From: Dendrolimus kikuchii
Taxonomy: Eukaryota > Arthropoda > Insecta > Lepidoptera > Lasiocampidae
DNA: 64,000 bases
Assembly: GCA_019925095.2 (NCBI GenBank)
Contig: JAHHIN020000030.1
Coordinates: 5,067,001-5,131,000 of the forward strand
Reading direction: 5' to 3'
Part shown: positions 31,756-42,559 of the stretch, one piece after another
Position numbering within the stretch: the stretch's first letter is position 1
Layout of the letters: each line of letters opens with the position of its first letter
Program-made: the position numbers and the translations under genes
Notes under the pieces: generated by a model
What the model was told of the DNA's origin: nothing
Seen by the model: only the letters and a program-made list of their open reading frames with translations
Database searches by the model: none

Positions 31756-32697
31756 ACATGTCGTCTTGTAATAGTTTCTTAATAAACATTGATTTTGTTA
31801 ATAAGTTTAATTTGTTTTTGTTATTTTAATAATTGCCTAGTAATATGTGTTTTGCAATATTACGTACAAAAACCGCTTTTCATCATTCATTCGATTATCC
31901 GAATGCTCAATGACAACAATTGTTCCGGTAATTGAGTCTCTACTGTATTAAACTATACTAATATTATAAAGAGATAAAGTTTGTGAGTTTGTGACGTTGT
32001 AGGGGGTACTCTCTGAAACTACTAAACCGATTTTAAAAATTCTTTTAACGGTAGAAAGCTACGTTAACAGGGAGCGTCATAGGCTATATAACATGACGCT
32101 ATATACCACGGGCGCGGGAGTAACATAGGCTATATTTAATTTAAATAATCGGGGTCTAAATTTTTTTCAAGGCAGGACGTCTCTCGAGGCCGCTTTTTCT
32201 TATTCATGGTTTCGACGCGGCAACCGTCTTTGCAGTGATGTATTGTGACATGTATAGACTCGTTCATATGAAACGAGCGCAAAACGGAACGGCGAGCGTT
32301 GGGTAGGACACCGAATGCGGGAGGGGCACTGAACCAGGTGCGCGTTTCTTTGTCGGTATGTAACAATATAATTTCACTTGACATATAAAATGTCAGTTGA
32401 TTTTGACATTAACTTGACATACGAAATGTCAGTTGACTTTGAAGGATGAAGGGGGAATCTGATGACAGTAGAGTTGGGTAGGACATGATTTTAAAATGAG
32501 TTTGTACGAGTAACATGACATTTTGTACTGAACTAGTACAATGTACCACTTCAGATGAGGCGCGGAGATTTGTGTGCTTTGTACCGCGGCAGTACATTTG
32601 AAGCAATAAGGCCGGTGAGGCGGTGAGCGTCATTCACTATGAAAATGTTTAATCTACGCGAACGAAACCGCGAGGTACAGCTAGCCTATCTAATATA
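31756..32697. other. Helitron fragments and unassigned sequence
   Basis: 31953-32115 matches the 12448-12647 Helitron (gttgtagggggtactctctg, ggctatataacatgacgcta) but then switches to another Helitron type. 32116-32697 has no recognisable feature apart from a degenerate cagctag near 32677. Confidence 0.5.
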
Positions 32698-32937
32698 TAC
32701 TATACTATAATATTATAAAGCGGAATATTTTTGTATGTTTGTAACGAATAAACTCAATAACTACTGGATGGATTTCAAATTTTTTTTTTCCCATTAGAAT
32801 GCTACATTACCCCTGAGTAACATAGGCTATATTTATTACTAGAGAAAATTAGGGATCCCTACTAAAACTTCAATAATGTAACCCAAAGTGTACATTTCTT
32901 TGCCATAAACCACCCGCGCGAAACCACGGGCAGCTAG
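32698..32937 (+). mobile_element. Helitron
   Basis: Starts near 32698 in a ctatactataatattataaag context and ends CTAG (32934-32937) before T, after the arm cgcgcgaaaccacggg. Related to 228-305. Confidence 0.6.
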
Positions 32938-32984
32938 TAATGTAACAAATTTGTAGCGGCTTTAAGTTTCACAAATGAAAAAAA

Positions 32985-33250
32985 AAATGGAATGACTAAA
33001 CAGATATACAATACAAAAGTGGATGGATGCAGAAGTCGTGGAAGGCCACGACACACCTTCCATGATCAAATTTATTGTGTACTAGCAGAAGATGATGTCA
33101 GGAGCCTTAAGAACAGACGAGCGTGCATAACAAGAGCTATGAATGTCAAAGAAGCAAGTGAGGTGTGTAAGAATAAGCCTGAATGGCGCTCTGTTGTACG
33201 TGCCTACCCCGCAAGGGAACTGGCGTGAAGTTATGTATTATGTATGTATG
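32985..33250 (+). pseudogene. RTE-like LINE C-terminal fragment
   Basis: Encodes MTKQIYNTKVDGCRSRGRPR through RAYPARELA (stop 33226-33228), then a (TATG)n tail. Close relative of 11490-11815. Confidence 0.8.
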
Positions 33251-33627
33251 TAAAATGTATATATATGTAAAAAGAAAAACTGCTAGTACATAATATTTCC
33301 ACCGAAATTAAGCTCTATTACTACTTTTAGTAAGGATTAACACAGTAAAACACCTAGAACTTCGAGAATTCGACTTTGCCGACCTAAAATACAATTATAA
33401 CTTATGATTCTCATACAATAATTCGCTACCCTATAACGCTACCACGTGTATGCTACGGACCAAAGTCGAAGTGAGAATGATCTTTTTTCACTACGCCCGT
33501 TCGCTTTTATATCCGATTAGTAAACACAGCTACCCGCAAATATTACAATGGTATGTGTGCAATAATAGGTGGTACTGCTTAGAACAAATGATATTAGCAG
33601 TTCCTACAGATAAAAAATGCAACATAC

Positions 33628-33826
33628 CGAGTTTATTGTTGCTGTGCTGGTGTTGATGATGATGAGGCTGTGGCTGCGGTTGATGAGGTAGTTGCTGCAT
33701 CAAAGGATGCGGCAGTTGCAGCAACTTCGGCTCGAGCTTCGTCGTTGCAGCAACAGGTATGGGACCAGCGTTCGTCATCGTCGTCATAGTTGCAGCGGGC
33801 AACATTAGCGTTGACATTGTTAACAT
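33628..33826 (-). CDS. Candidate host gene: first coding exon
   Basis: On the minus strand an ATG at 33826-33824 (context ttcaaaATG) opens 66 codons that run to the splice donor ctcg|gtatgt (intron starts at 33627). The peptide begins MLTMSTLMLPAATMTTMTNA, has a KLEPKLLQL stretch and a Q/P/H-rich low-complexity tail (QPQPQPHHHQHQHSNN), composition common in insect transcription factors and RNA-binding proteins. Codon use and GC content differ from the AT-rich flanks. No matching acceptor or second exon was identified, so the gene is unnamed. Alternatively this is chance low-complexity sequence. Phase-1 exit would need a downstream exon outside the recognised elements. Confidence 0.4.
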
Positions 33827-34035
33827 TTTGAATTTAAAACAATTTTTTTTATTTTTTTGTTTTGTTTTATACCCAAACAATTGTTTTCACTCACTGATAC
33901 ATTGCACTTTTGTTTTGTTTTCGGCTTCTTACATTCACATGTTTTTGTTTTTTAGTTTTAAATAACTTAAGATGAAAACATATTTATTTTATTTGTAAAC
34001 TAAACTACAAAGGCGGCTGTAAAAGTATTTGGAAT

Positions 34036-34240
34036 AATTCAATTATAATTTTTTGTCGAATCGCGTTGTATTTTAATTGAATAATTGAGGTGTTTATTAG
34101 AAATGATTAATAATTGAATTATATTTTTTTGTCGAATTGCGGTTTTATTTTCATTGAGATTTTCATGAAAAATTTTAAATAATTCAATTATATTTTTCGT
34201 CGAATTGCATTGTTTTTAATTGGATTATTTAACTGATGTA
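34036..34240 (+). repeat. Imperfect AT-rich tandem repeat
   Basis: Three diverged units centred on ttgtcgaattgc-type text (34056, 34130 and 34200), each preceded by aattgaattata/aattcaattata. Confidence 0.6.
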
Positions 34241-34380
34241 TATATTTCAAATTGTGACCTTTTATATGCATGTTCATCTATACTAATCATTATATTAATA
34301 CACGAAGCAAAAACTTTACCCTTTTGTACCCTTTTTACGAAAATTGCGCGGACGGAGGAGTATGAAATTTCGCACACTTA

Positions 34381-34735
34381 TCTTAATATATATAAATTAC
34401 GTGTCACGTTGTTTGTTAAGAACAGACGCGTGCATGACAAGAGTTATGAATGTCAAAGTAGCAAGTGAGGTGTGTAAGAATAAGCCTAAATGGCGCTCTG
34501 TTGTTCGTGCCTACACCGCAAGGGAACTGGCGTGAAGTTATGTATGTATGTACGTTGTTTGTCCGCGATGGACTCCTAAACTACTTGACCGATTTTAATC
34601 AAATTTGCACACTGTGTGCACTTTTATCCGCCTTGAAAGATAGGATAGCTTACAATTGGACCCGGTAGGTGGCGCTGCAATCGGGTTCTAAATTTTATTT
34701 CGTCAGGGCAGAACAACGTCTGCCGGGACAGCTAG
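34381..34735 (+). mobile_element. Helitron (family of 1402-1610) split by a LINE fragment
   Basis: Starts TC at 34381 and ends CTAG at 34732-34735 before T, with the hairpin ggcagaacaacgtctgcc at 34706-34723. Removing 34416-34561 leaves about 209 bp, the length of the relative at 1402-1610. Confidence 0.85.
34416..34551 (+). pseudogene. RTE-like LINE terminal fragment with 10-bp target duplication
   Basis: Flanked by acgttgtttg (34406-34415 and 34552-34561). It encodes RACMTRVMNVKVASEVCKN and RAYTARELA, then stop and (TATG)n. At 136 bp it is an extreme 5' truncation. Confidence 0.85.
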
Positions 34736-34995
34736 TAGTTTATATAGAGGAGGAGTGCAGAAATTTAATATTTTTTAAAAATCATGCATAAAAAATACAT
34801 TACACACACTAGCATGTATTTGACACACACGCGCTTATATACTATTTTGTTTATTGTTAAAGTCAAATTAACAGTGTAGCCTTGGCGAAATCTGTGATTA
34901 TAGAAGTATAGTCTTTGACAACAGAATCTTAATAATGTTCAAACTTATAATTTAAATTAATTATGGTCGAATTTCGACCACTGGGCGACCACTAG

Positions 34996-35159
34996 TCTAT
35001 ATAAATAAAAATGAATGGCAGAAATGTATATACTGTGAAAGTTTTGTGTGTGTGTGTGAGTGGGTTCCTCGGATTATTTAGGAACCGGTAGATGGCGCTG
35101 GGATCGGGTCATAGATTTTAATTTTTTCAGGCCAGGACAATATCTGCGGGGACCTCTAG
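34996..35159 (+). mobile_element. Short Helitron, 164 bp
   Basis: Starts TC at 34996 directly after a CTAG (34992-34995) that ends a previous element, and ends CTAG at 35156-35159 before T. Contains ggtagatggcgctggg. Confidence 0.65.
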
Positions 35160-35370
35160 TATGTTTATAAATTTCAAAATTGTGTTTATTTATACCTTTT
35201 CTGTGGTTCCGTAGTCACTTGGGTAAAACTGTAAAATCGTCGAGTCTATCCGTCAGTCTGTTTGTATGTCACAGACATTTTTCCGAACACTAATAGATCT
35301 AATACTAATTTCTGCGGCTGGGTGGCCGATCGTAATGAGTCACAGAACGACATAACCGGGTGGAGCATTT

Positions 35371-35615
35371 ATCCGTGCAGGAACGGAGAAAGAATACATT
35401 TTCCTGCGTTGGGGCGGCCTGTCGTAAGAGGCGACAAAACACCCCACAGTCAGGTGGTAGGGCATTTTCCCGTCTGGATGGCTACCACCCCTGTTCTATA
35501 GTATACCGCCACAACAATCATGAGTTGTGTTCCGGCATTAGTGGCCAGGTTCTAGTCTCCCTTTAGAGAGCAGCAGCGCATTTGTTGGACCTTTGGTGTT
35601 TCAAATGTGCGCTCC
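35371..35615 (+). mobile_element. LINE-tailed SINE facing its partner LINE
   Basis: Head at 35371, body normal, tail degenerate from about 35606. It converges with the 3' end of the minus-strand LINE, so two related tails meet. Confidence 0.8.
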
Positions 35616-37577
35616 ATGGTCGATGAGCCGTCTGCCTATCACGTTTACAACACCAGAGGTGTCATCAACGCGCTGCCGGCCTCGAAGAAATTTTACGACG
35701 CCCTTTTTAAAAAAACCCATATCGTAGCGCTGTGGGAAAACCACGGCTGGGAGCTCATTCCAAATCCCCACGGTGCGCAAGAGAAACGTTCTAGAGAACC
35801 GTTGCGTACAAGAGCGAAGCGGCTCTAGGAAGTGGGGGTGAACGCCCAGCCGATGGCGTGCGGTGCGGTGGTAAAAAGAAGACGAAGGCACCATTCTAAA
35901 CAGTTCCTCGGAACACTCCCCATTGTATAGTCGGTAGAATACGCAAAGAGACGCGAAGTCTCTCCGAAGGCCAAGCGTATCCAAACCGTCTGTGAGTATG
36001 GGATCGTCGACAATGCGAACGGCTCGACGTTGAATGCTGTCCAGGGGATTTAGCTGGTAGGCGGGTGCTCCAGCCCACAAATGTGAGCAGTACTCCATAT
36101 GCGGCCTCACCTGGGCTTTATAAAGCACAAGGCGTTGCCGCTGAGTGAAATACTGCTTGGACCGGTTTAGCACTCCCAGCTTCTTGGAGGCAAGCTTTAC
36201 CTTGCCTTCAAGATGGCACCTGAACTGCACATCGTTCGCGATGTCAACTCCAAGGATCCCGATACTCTTGGAGGTGGTAAGGAGAGTTCCTTGGAACTGA
36301 AGCGCTTTTTCGAATGGAGTTTTCTTGGCGGAGAATACGCAGACCTGTGTCTTTGTGGGGTTGAAATGGACAAGGTTTTGTCTCCCCCATTTAGAGACTC
36401 TCTCTAAGGAGTTCTCTACCTCAGACACAAGTCTAACCCGACTTTCCTCCACAAATGATCGAGGGACATTTGCACGTCCAGAGTAATGCGCGTCGCCAGT
36501 GCTGTCATCCGCATAACAATGAATGTTGTCGATGGACAACATATCATTGATATGCAAAATAAACAGCGTCGGCGACAGCACACAACCCTGGGGCACACCA
36601 GCATTGATGGGCTTGATACTTGAGCAGCAACCGTCGACAACGACTTGTATGCTGCGCCCATCAAGAAAGCTGGATAGCCAGGTGCAAAGTCCCTCGGGTA
36701 TCCCGTAAGATGGTAGCTTCGACAGAAGAGCCTTGTGCCAGACCCGATCGAAGGCCTTAGCAATATCTAGGCTGACAGCCAGAGCTTCCCCTTTGCTCTC
36801 AATGGCTTCAGCCCAACGGTGTGTCAGGTACACAAGAAGATCCCCAGCTGAACGACCATGGCGGAAGCCATATTGCCGGTCATTTAAGAGCTGGGAATCT
36901 TCAAGGTACCCTAAGAGCTGCACGTTGATAATTCGCTCCATCACCTTTGAGAGCAAAGAGGTTATTGCTATAGGCCTATAATTCGACGGGTCCGTTCGGT
37001 CACCATTTTTGAGGATGGGATGTACATGGGCAATCTTCCACGAAGCGGGGACATGACCACTGCGGTAGGAGATAGTAAAAAGTCGGGCAAGGACTGGAGA
37101 CAGCTCAGCAGAACACGTCTGCAGCACAATTGCTGGTATGCCATCTGGCCCAGATGACTTCTTGACGTCGAGGGAGCGGAGGGCACGTCGGACTGCTTTC
37201 TGAGTAAAGCGAATCTCCGGCATGCGGGACTCACACTCAGGGATCGTAGGTGGAGTTTCTCCCCCGTCGTCAAGAGTCGAATTGCCCGCAAAGATTTCAC
37301 CTAGAAGATCAGCTTTATCCTTGGCAGCGTGTGCCAGACGGTTGTCCGCTGTGCGCAGAGCTGGAAGAGACGCGTGACAAAAGTTTCCCTCGACAGCTTT
37401 GGCGAGGGCCCAAAAGGCTCTACTCCCGGAGGGGTAACTGGAAAGGCGCTCGCCAATTCTACCGATGTGGTCGAATTTTGCTCTCGCGAGTTGCTTTTTG
37501 AGGAACCTGGAGGCAGCGTTGTGTCTCTTTTTCAGGTCGGTAGTACTTGGATCCTGACGATCATGACGAGTATGCAA
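35601..37577 (-). CDS. LINE ORF2: reverse transcriptase, endonuclease lost
   Basis: An uninterrupted frame of about 658 codons on the minus strand. It lacks an ATG and the apurinic endonuclease domain, so the element is 5' truncated at about 37577 and the start given is only the edge of the open frame. RT blocks in order: SSGPDGIPAIVL, SNYRPIAITSLLSKVMERII, FDRVWH (block A Asp), AGVPQGCVLSPTLF (block B), HCYADD (residues about 352-356, block C), then VHFNPTKTQVCVF and a thumb. The C-terminus (RTFLLRTVGIWNELPAVVFP) is typical of jockey/CR1-superfamily LINEs from Lepidoptera. All RT catalytic Asp residues are present. The 3'UTR tail is shared with the abundant SINE. An intact RT frame in a truncated copy implies a recent insertion. 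Confidence 0.85.
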   Translation of the reverse strand: MHTRHDRQDPSTTDLKKRHNAASRFLKKQLARAKFDHIGRIGERLSSYPSGSRAFWALAKAVEGNFCHASLPALRTADNRLAHAAKDKADLLGEIFAGNSTLDDGGETPPTIPECESRMPEIRFTQKAVRRALRSLDVKKSSGPDGIPAIVLQTCSAELSPVLARLFTISYRSGHVPASWKIAHVHPILKNGDRTDPSNYRPIAITSLLSKVMERIINVQLLGYLEDSQLLNDRQYGFRHGRSAGDLLVYLTHRWAEAIESKGEALAVSLDIAKAFDRVWHKALLSKLPSYGIPEGLCTWLSSFLDGRSIQVVVDGCCSSIKPINAGVPQGCVLSPTLFILHINDMLSIDNIHCYADDSTGDAHYSGRANVPRSFVEESRVRLVSEVENSLERVSKWGRQNLVHFNPTKTQVCVFSAKKTPFEKALQFQGTLLTTSKSIGILGVDIANDVQFRCHLEGKVKLASKKLGVLNRSKQYFTQRQRLVLYKAQVRPHMEYCSHLWAGAPAYQLNPLDSIQRRAVRIVDDPILTDGLDTLGLRRDFASLCVFYRLYNGECSEELFRMVPSSSFYHRTARHRLGVHPHFLEPLRSCTQRFSRTFLLRTVGIWNELPAVVFPQRYDMGFFKKGVVKFLRGRQRVDDTSGVVNVIGRRLIDHGAHI

Positions 37578-37780
37578 ACAGGCAGACGGCCTACCTGATG
37601 GAAAGTGGTTACCGTCGCCTATGGACGTTTACAACACCAGGGGCGTCGCCAACGCGTTATAACACCCTTCTTAAAGAACCCCATGTCATAGCGCAAAGGG
37701 AAAACCGTGGCGGGAAGTTCCCTCCAGATCATCGTTGTACGAGGAATAAATGTTCTAGAGAACCGTTGCGTAGTTGCGTA
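37570..37780 (-). mobile_element. Second copy of the same LINE: 3' end only, head to tail
   Basis: On the minus strand 37780-37690 encodes RTF-type C-terminal residues (ctagaacatttattcctcgt) and 37640-37575 is the tail gtgttgtaaacgtccatagg…ccgtctgcctgttt. It runs directly into the 5'-truncated copy at 37577. Confidence 0.7.
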
Positions 37781-37980
37781 TATCCACAAACTAAGCAAGT
37801 TACGCTTGTGCTATGGGTAACATACAACGGACTACTCTTGGGCTGATCCCAGACATCCAGACCATAGTGAATAACGGAGAAAATTCGTTTCCGAAATTTA
37901 CCATAGCAGAAATTGAACCCGGAGCCTCTGCATTGTAAGGAGTCGTCAAAGACTTGCCCGCTCAACCACAGAGGCAGTCA

Positions 37981-38805
37981 AAGTAATAAAAAAAACGCGC
38001 GGAACGTGCTAGTTAAATTTAAAAGACTATTAAACCTACACGCTGGGATGACCTAGATACTTTTTCTCTACAAGAGTATGCACTTAATTCATTTAACCCC
38101 CGTGGTCCACACTTTCTTAAGAGGCTACCTAATGAGGCCGCTATCTCGCTCGCGCATTACCACATTCTAGCCGTGTGTAACTCCTGAGTGATTAACTCAA
38201 AAGATTAGATCTGTATATCACTTGCGTTCAAGATGTGTCTTTATATCTTTAACTCTTTAGTTCATTCCTTTTCCACGCGATGACTATAGATCCGAATGAG
38301 AAAAAACTAGAAAGAAAAGCGAAAGAATGATTAGCCCGCGCACTGCGCATGCGTAGTAAGTGAATGAGGAAACCGAATATAATAGCAAGCTAAAATAAAT
38401 CGTAACACCATAGTTTTATGGCGTAATTTTGTTTTAATGTAATTCATTTTATTATATTTGTCACTCTATTTGTTTATATTTTTTTCATATCAGTTTATCA
38501 GTATTCAGTATATCACTCACAGATAATAACTCATCTTGTCTGCAATTGACACTGAGACTATTCACTGTAAAGATAAAGAATTAAAGATATAAAAGAGTGA
38601 TATATATCTTTGTATCAATAAGATATATATCACTTTTCTTCTTGGTGAGTGATTTTCCCATGACTACCACATTCTTGAAGTGAAACTTCTCTAGAATTGT
38701 AGCAGCGGAAGGTAGAGGTTAAATAATACTTTAGATGGCAGAGAGTAGTAATTACTGTCGAATGCTGATGTGAACTGAAGTGAACTGATTTACTTTAGAA
38801 GGTTT
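37981..38805. other. No gene; perfect hairpin at 38596-38634
   Basis: AT-rich. A 15-bp perfect inverted repeat agtgatatatatctt / aagatatatatcact (38596-38610 / 38620-38634) with a 9-base loop stands out. Otherwise unassigned. Confidence 0.5.
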
Positions 38806-39045
38806 GCCAGGTGGTAGAGTATTTGCTCGACTGGATGGCGACCACCCCTGGTCTAGAGTATGCCGCCATAACAATCTTGTATTGTGTTCCGGCATTAGTG
38901 ACCAGGTTCCAGTCTCCTTTAAGAGAACAGCAGCGCATTTGTAGCACCTTTGCTGTTGCAAATGTCCATAGGCGATGGTAACCGCTTTCCACTAAGTGGG
39001 CCGTCTGCCTGTCTGCTGAACTCCTGCAATAAAAAAATAAAAAGA
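38806..39045 (+). mobile_element. LINE-tailed SINE, 5' truncated
   Basis: Body from the ccaggtggtagagtatttgc block to a poly(A)-rich tail at 39029-39050. The first ~75 bp are missing. Confidence 0.85.
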
Positions 39046-39162
39046 AAAAAGAAACGGTAACCTTAAGAGCAAATATTAACAAGTCGTACAGCTAGTACAA
39101 TATATAGTACAATGTGTGAGCGCGACGGATGATGTGCGAGTGAGATAGAACAAATATTAATA

Positions 39163-39925
39163 TGTGCCCTCCCGCGCCCCGCGCTGTATGCGGCTCGCCG
39201 ACCTGCAACGCGATCTAGAGCTTCCCTCCATCAAAGATTATATAACCACCCTATCGCGCAGATTCTTTGACCGTGCCCACCATCACCCGAACCCTGTGGT
39301 GACGGAAACGGTCAACTACAAACCCACACCGAACGCTCCCACGAGAAATCGTCGTCCTCGCAATTTAGTCATTGACGAGCCCGATGAAATCACCCGTCTC
39401 CTCGCGATCATGAACCCCCCGAGGCTCAGAACATCAGCCTGGCATAACAGACGCAGACAAAACAGACGCCGGAGAGCCCCCGGCTCGGATCCTCTTACAC
39501 AAAGGTAAGACCCACCAATCACACTCACTCACTACAGACACAAGTAGCCAACAAGATTAGCTTAGGCGTGTTGCTGGAGAGTTTCTTCCGCCGCTTCTTT
39601 TCCTCCAGCTATAACATGTTGCGAAGCGGTAGTAATGATAGACTAGGATCGGCTCCGCCGGCGGAGTCGATGATTGGTCCCCAAATAATCACTTCAGCCT
39701 GTTGGCTTAGCTCATTCTGCCTTTTACGGCTAAATCTCAATATAGAGTCAATCCCCCGCAGCGGTCGAGCCGAGGTCGCACCTCACAGGAGGTGCCTCCT
39801 CGAGCGCGCTGCTTCCGGGCTGAAAGCCTCCGCTCCCACAGAGTCGGGAAGCCCCCAAAGTCCGGTATCGCTGAAACAGCCATCTGCGGCTATTCAGCTG
39901 GGTCCAGCTCCAAAAAAATAAATAA
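39163..39925 (+). mobile_element. 5'-truncated Jockey-type LINE
   Basis: Relative of 50440-55600: end of ORF2, 3'UTR with the two-stem fold (39573-39630) and an aaaaaaataaataaat tail at about 39916-39927. Its 3'UTR is longer than the piece left on the intact copy and shows what the latter has lost. Confidence 0.8.
39164..39508 (+). pseudogene. Jockey ORF2 C-terminus
   Basis: Encodes DLQRDLELPSIKDYITTLSR and a basic tail (RRRQNRRRRAPG), aligning with residues about 855-970 of the ORF at 52507. It is intact but lacks the RT and endonuclease. The apparent ATG at 39164 is not the true start. Confidence 0.8.
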
Positions 39926-40014
39926 ATGCACTACCCAGTAGTGCGTTGTCCGCTGCGATGACAAGACGTATGCAGCTCCCATAGTATCAATTAATCAAGC
40001 AATCAATCAATAAC

Positions 40015-40190
40015 ACTTTATTGTACACCAATACAAAAGAAGAACTTACAGACTAAAATTATGTCTCATTATGCACAAAGGGCGGTCTTATCGCCAAAAA
40101 GCGATCTCTTCCAGACAACCCCAGGAATGAATTGAGATTATAATGACGATTACCATCGTCATTATGGTGCACGCAGAAAGAGCTCACAGT
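40015..40190 (-). mobile_element. 3' end of the LINE family of 43870-48990
   Basis: The minus strand shows ttgtctggaagagatcgc-loop-gcgataagaccgcc (40120-40083) and ends tgtacaataaagtgttattg near 40015. Confidence 0.7.
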
Positions 40191-40289
40191 GTCAACATAC
40201 CGGAACACAAACCAACTTGATTCATAATTTCTTGTTATTTTTCCTCACACCCATTTTATTATTATATAAAATTATTAGAGCTAGGCATG

Positions 40290-40560
40290 TTTCCTGAAGA
40301 GTTTTCGCAACTTCTCTTCAAGGCGAAACATGTTGCGAAGCGGTAGTAAATTAGATTAGGCTCCCACAGAGTAAATAATAACCATAAACAAAATTAAAAT
40401 GAACAAGTTGGCGGTAGCTTAAATAAAACTTTAACAACACTCATTGACACTTGACATCTTTGTCTTCGGTGATCACGACCACTGAAAAGTGGCCGAAACG
40501 TCGGAATAATAAAAATCAAATAAATGACTGCGCTTAAAACCGTAATTTTATTACGTTTTA
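40290..40560 (+). mobile_element. Penelope-like repeat with ribozyme-like hairpin
   Basis: Matches 26235-26465. Near its left edge a hairpin tgaagag/ctcttca (40295-40301/40314-40320) precedes gttgcgaagcggtag. Its right part has gaccact-GAAA-agtggcc (40477-40494) and GAAACGTCGG. Confidence 0.5.
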
Positions 40561-40567
40561 ACGGTTA

Positions 40568-40804
40568 TCTATACTATAATATTATAAAGCTGAAGAGTTT
40601 GTTTGTTTAAACGCGCTAATCTCAGGAATCGCTGGTGCGATTTGAAAAATTCTTTCAGTGTTGAATAGTACATTTATCGAGGAAGGCTATAGGCTATATA
40701 TCATCACGCTAAGACCAATAGGAGCGGAGCACCAATGAAGAATGTTTCAAAATCGGAGGGTTTTGAAGGCAAATTTCACGCGGATGACGTCGCGGGCACA
40801 GCTA
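40568..40804 (+). mobile_element. Helitron family D, inserted in Penelope-like sequence
   Basis: Starts TC at 40568 after A and ends in gcgggcacagCTA before T, with the final G lost. Pieces of the Penelope-like unit continue at 40805-40840 (ttatgtatacaagtcgcgaa). Confidence 0.7.
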
Positions 40805-41101
40805 TTATGTATACAAGTCGCGAAAACTTAAGAAAATCTTAGATGTGTGGAGGTCATTCTTCAGCGTCTCCTCTACTATAATAATAAATAATGATTTGTG
40901 TGTTTTTGTTTCGAAAGTACGTACAAAAGTTTTGGAGTTCGGACCTTCTATTAAGTATTAATATATCCTTGTATCAGAAGGACGCGCTCTTCATTAACTT
41001 ATACATTAAGAGAGAACTTTGATTACAATAATACATACAATAATAATACAAATAATTTTTATGTATTGACTAACTATATTTGTGTGTATGTATGATATTT
41101 T

Positions 41102-41405
41102 TATTGCTGGAGTTCAGCAGACAGACAGACGGCCCACTTGATGGAAAGCGGTTACCATCGCCTATGGACATTAGCAACACCAAAGGTGCTACAAATGCGC
41201 TGCTGCTCTCTTAAGGGAGACTGGAACCTGGTCACAATTGTCGGAACACAACTCAAGGTTGTTATAGCGACATACTCTAGACCAAGGGTGGTCGCCATCC
41301 AGTCGAGCATATACCCTACCACCTGGCTGTGGGTTGTTTTGTCACCTCTTACGACAGGCCGCCCGGCCGCAGGAAATTGTATTCTTGTTCCATTCCTGCA
41401 CGGAT
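41102..41405 (-). mobile_element. LINE-tailed SINE copy, full length
   Basis: Antisense copy, tail at 41102-41160 and head at 41396-41405. Confidence 0.85.
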
Positions 41406-41639
41406 GTTATAAAATTGTAAAACTGTAGTCTTTTGTTTTTTATATTTTTTGTGTTAATCTGTTTGTTCGGGATTTACGTAAAAACTATTAGGCCGATTTC
41501 GATGCGGTTTTCGTTGATCGATAGCAAATTCCCGGACTTACAATCTGCGGTACTTTATATTTCGGGGTTAAGGCGAGATTTTTCCCGGGAGCGGTTTCAA
41601 ATTATTGAGGCATATAGAAATTAGCTTATTTCGAAAGAT

Positions 41640-42559
41640 TGCCTTAAATATTGCGATACTTTAAATACGTACTTTTACGTTTAAAGTAATCAGGGTGAAT
41701 AAAAATTGACTTATTCAAATACTGCTACCAGTCTAACGTGAATGACGACGCCAGCGAATCCTAGTCTTTTATAAAAACAGTAAATTCTACACTCAGAGAT
41801 GACACCCGTTCTAATATTTAGTAATTTAATGTAGTAAAATATGCCGCCGTTTCTTTAGAATGGACGGATTATCAAAATAGATGGCGCTGCAATCGCGTTT
41901 TTCAATTCACTGACAAATACCTACATTGTCATAAACAACATGTCATTCATTGTACCACTTCAAATCAGATTATCTTTGACTTGAAGAGAGTGCTATGATA
42001 TTGGACGTGAGGTGAGTACCCCCCTGACCCGCCCGCCGGAGCACAGTTACTCTCCGCGCCCCGCATATCGCCGACGCCCATAGCTCGCACAATTAGCATC
42101 TAGGTGTCGGCCGGTACGCGGGATGTAGGAGCGGCCTTGGAGGCAAAAATTGTTAATTCTTCGACACAATTCTCATTGACGACTTACCACTCTCTCTCTC
42201 GACTCTCTCGCACAATTTATTATTACGTACTTTTTTATGTATATTTCTAATAGTTTAATAATAATCATACAGTCCATTATATAGAGTTTAATTTCCAAAC
42301 AAGAAGCAACTGCCACCAATAGCTTCGATCTTAAAACTGGCTTTTCTTTTCACACTACTGGCTCTCTTCTTAATTGATTCCAACGCCTTCAGTTGGTATT
42401 TCGGCTGACCCGTCCCAAAGATGAGAACAGTGCTCCATGCAGGATCGAACTTGTGCTTGGTATAAGTTCAGCAGTTGTTCCGACGTGAAGTACTGTCTCG
42501 CTTTTGCGTGTACACCCAGCTTTCTGGCCGCGACTTGCGCTAAAGAAAGGATTATATAG
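41640..42559. other. No assigned gene; GC-rich patch at 41990-42150
   Basis: The GC-rich patch contains an ATG (42003 region, atgatattggacgtgag) followed by an ideal donor-like gag|gtgagt at about 42012. This may be a tiny exon or chance. The rest is AT-rich and unassigned. Confidence 0.3.

Larger units (their letters stand above)
34266..34740 (+). mobile_element. Outer repeat hosting a Helitron
   Basis: 34266-34380 begins tctatactaat and reads into cgcacactta; the text resumes at 34736 as tagtttatataga. The Helitron 34381-34735 separates the halves at A|T. Confidence 0.5.

Noticed and set aside
41990..42150. CpG-rich promoter or exon
   Set aside because: An ideal donor-like gag|gtgagt is present, but the putative exon is only a few codons long with no other support.
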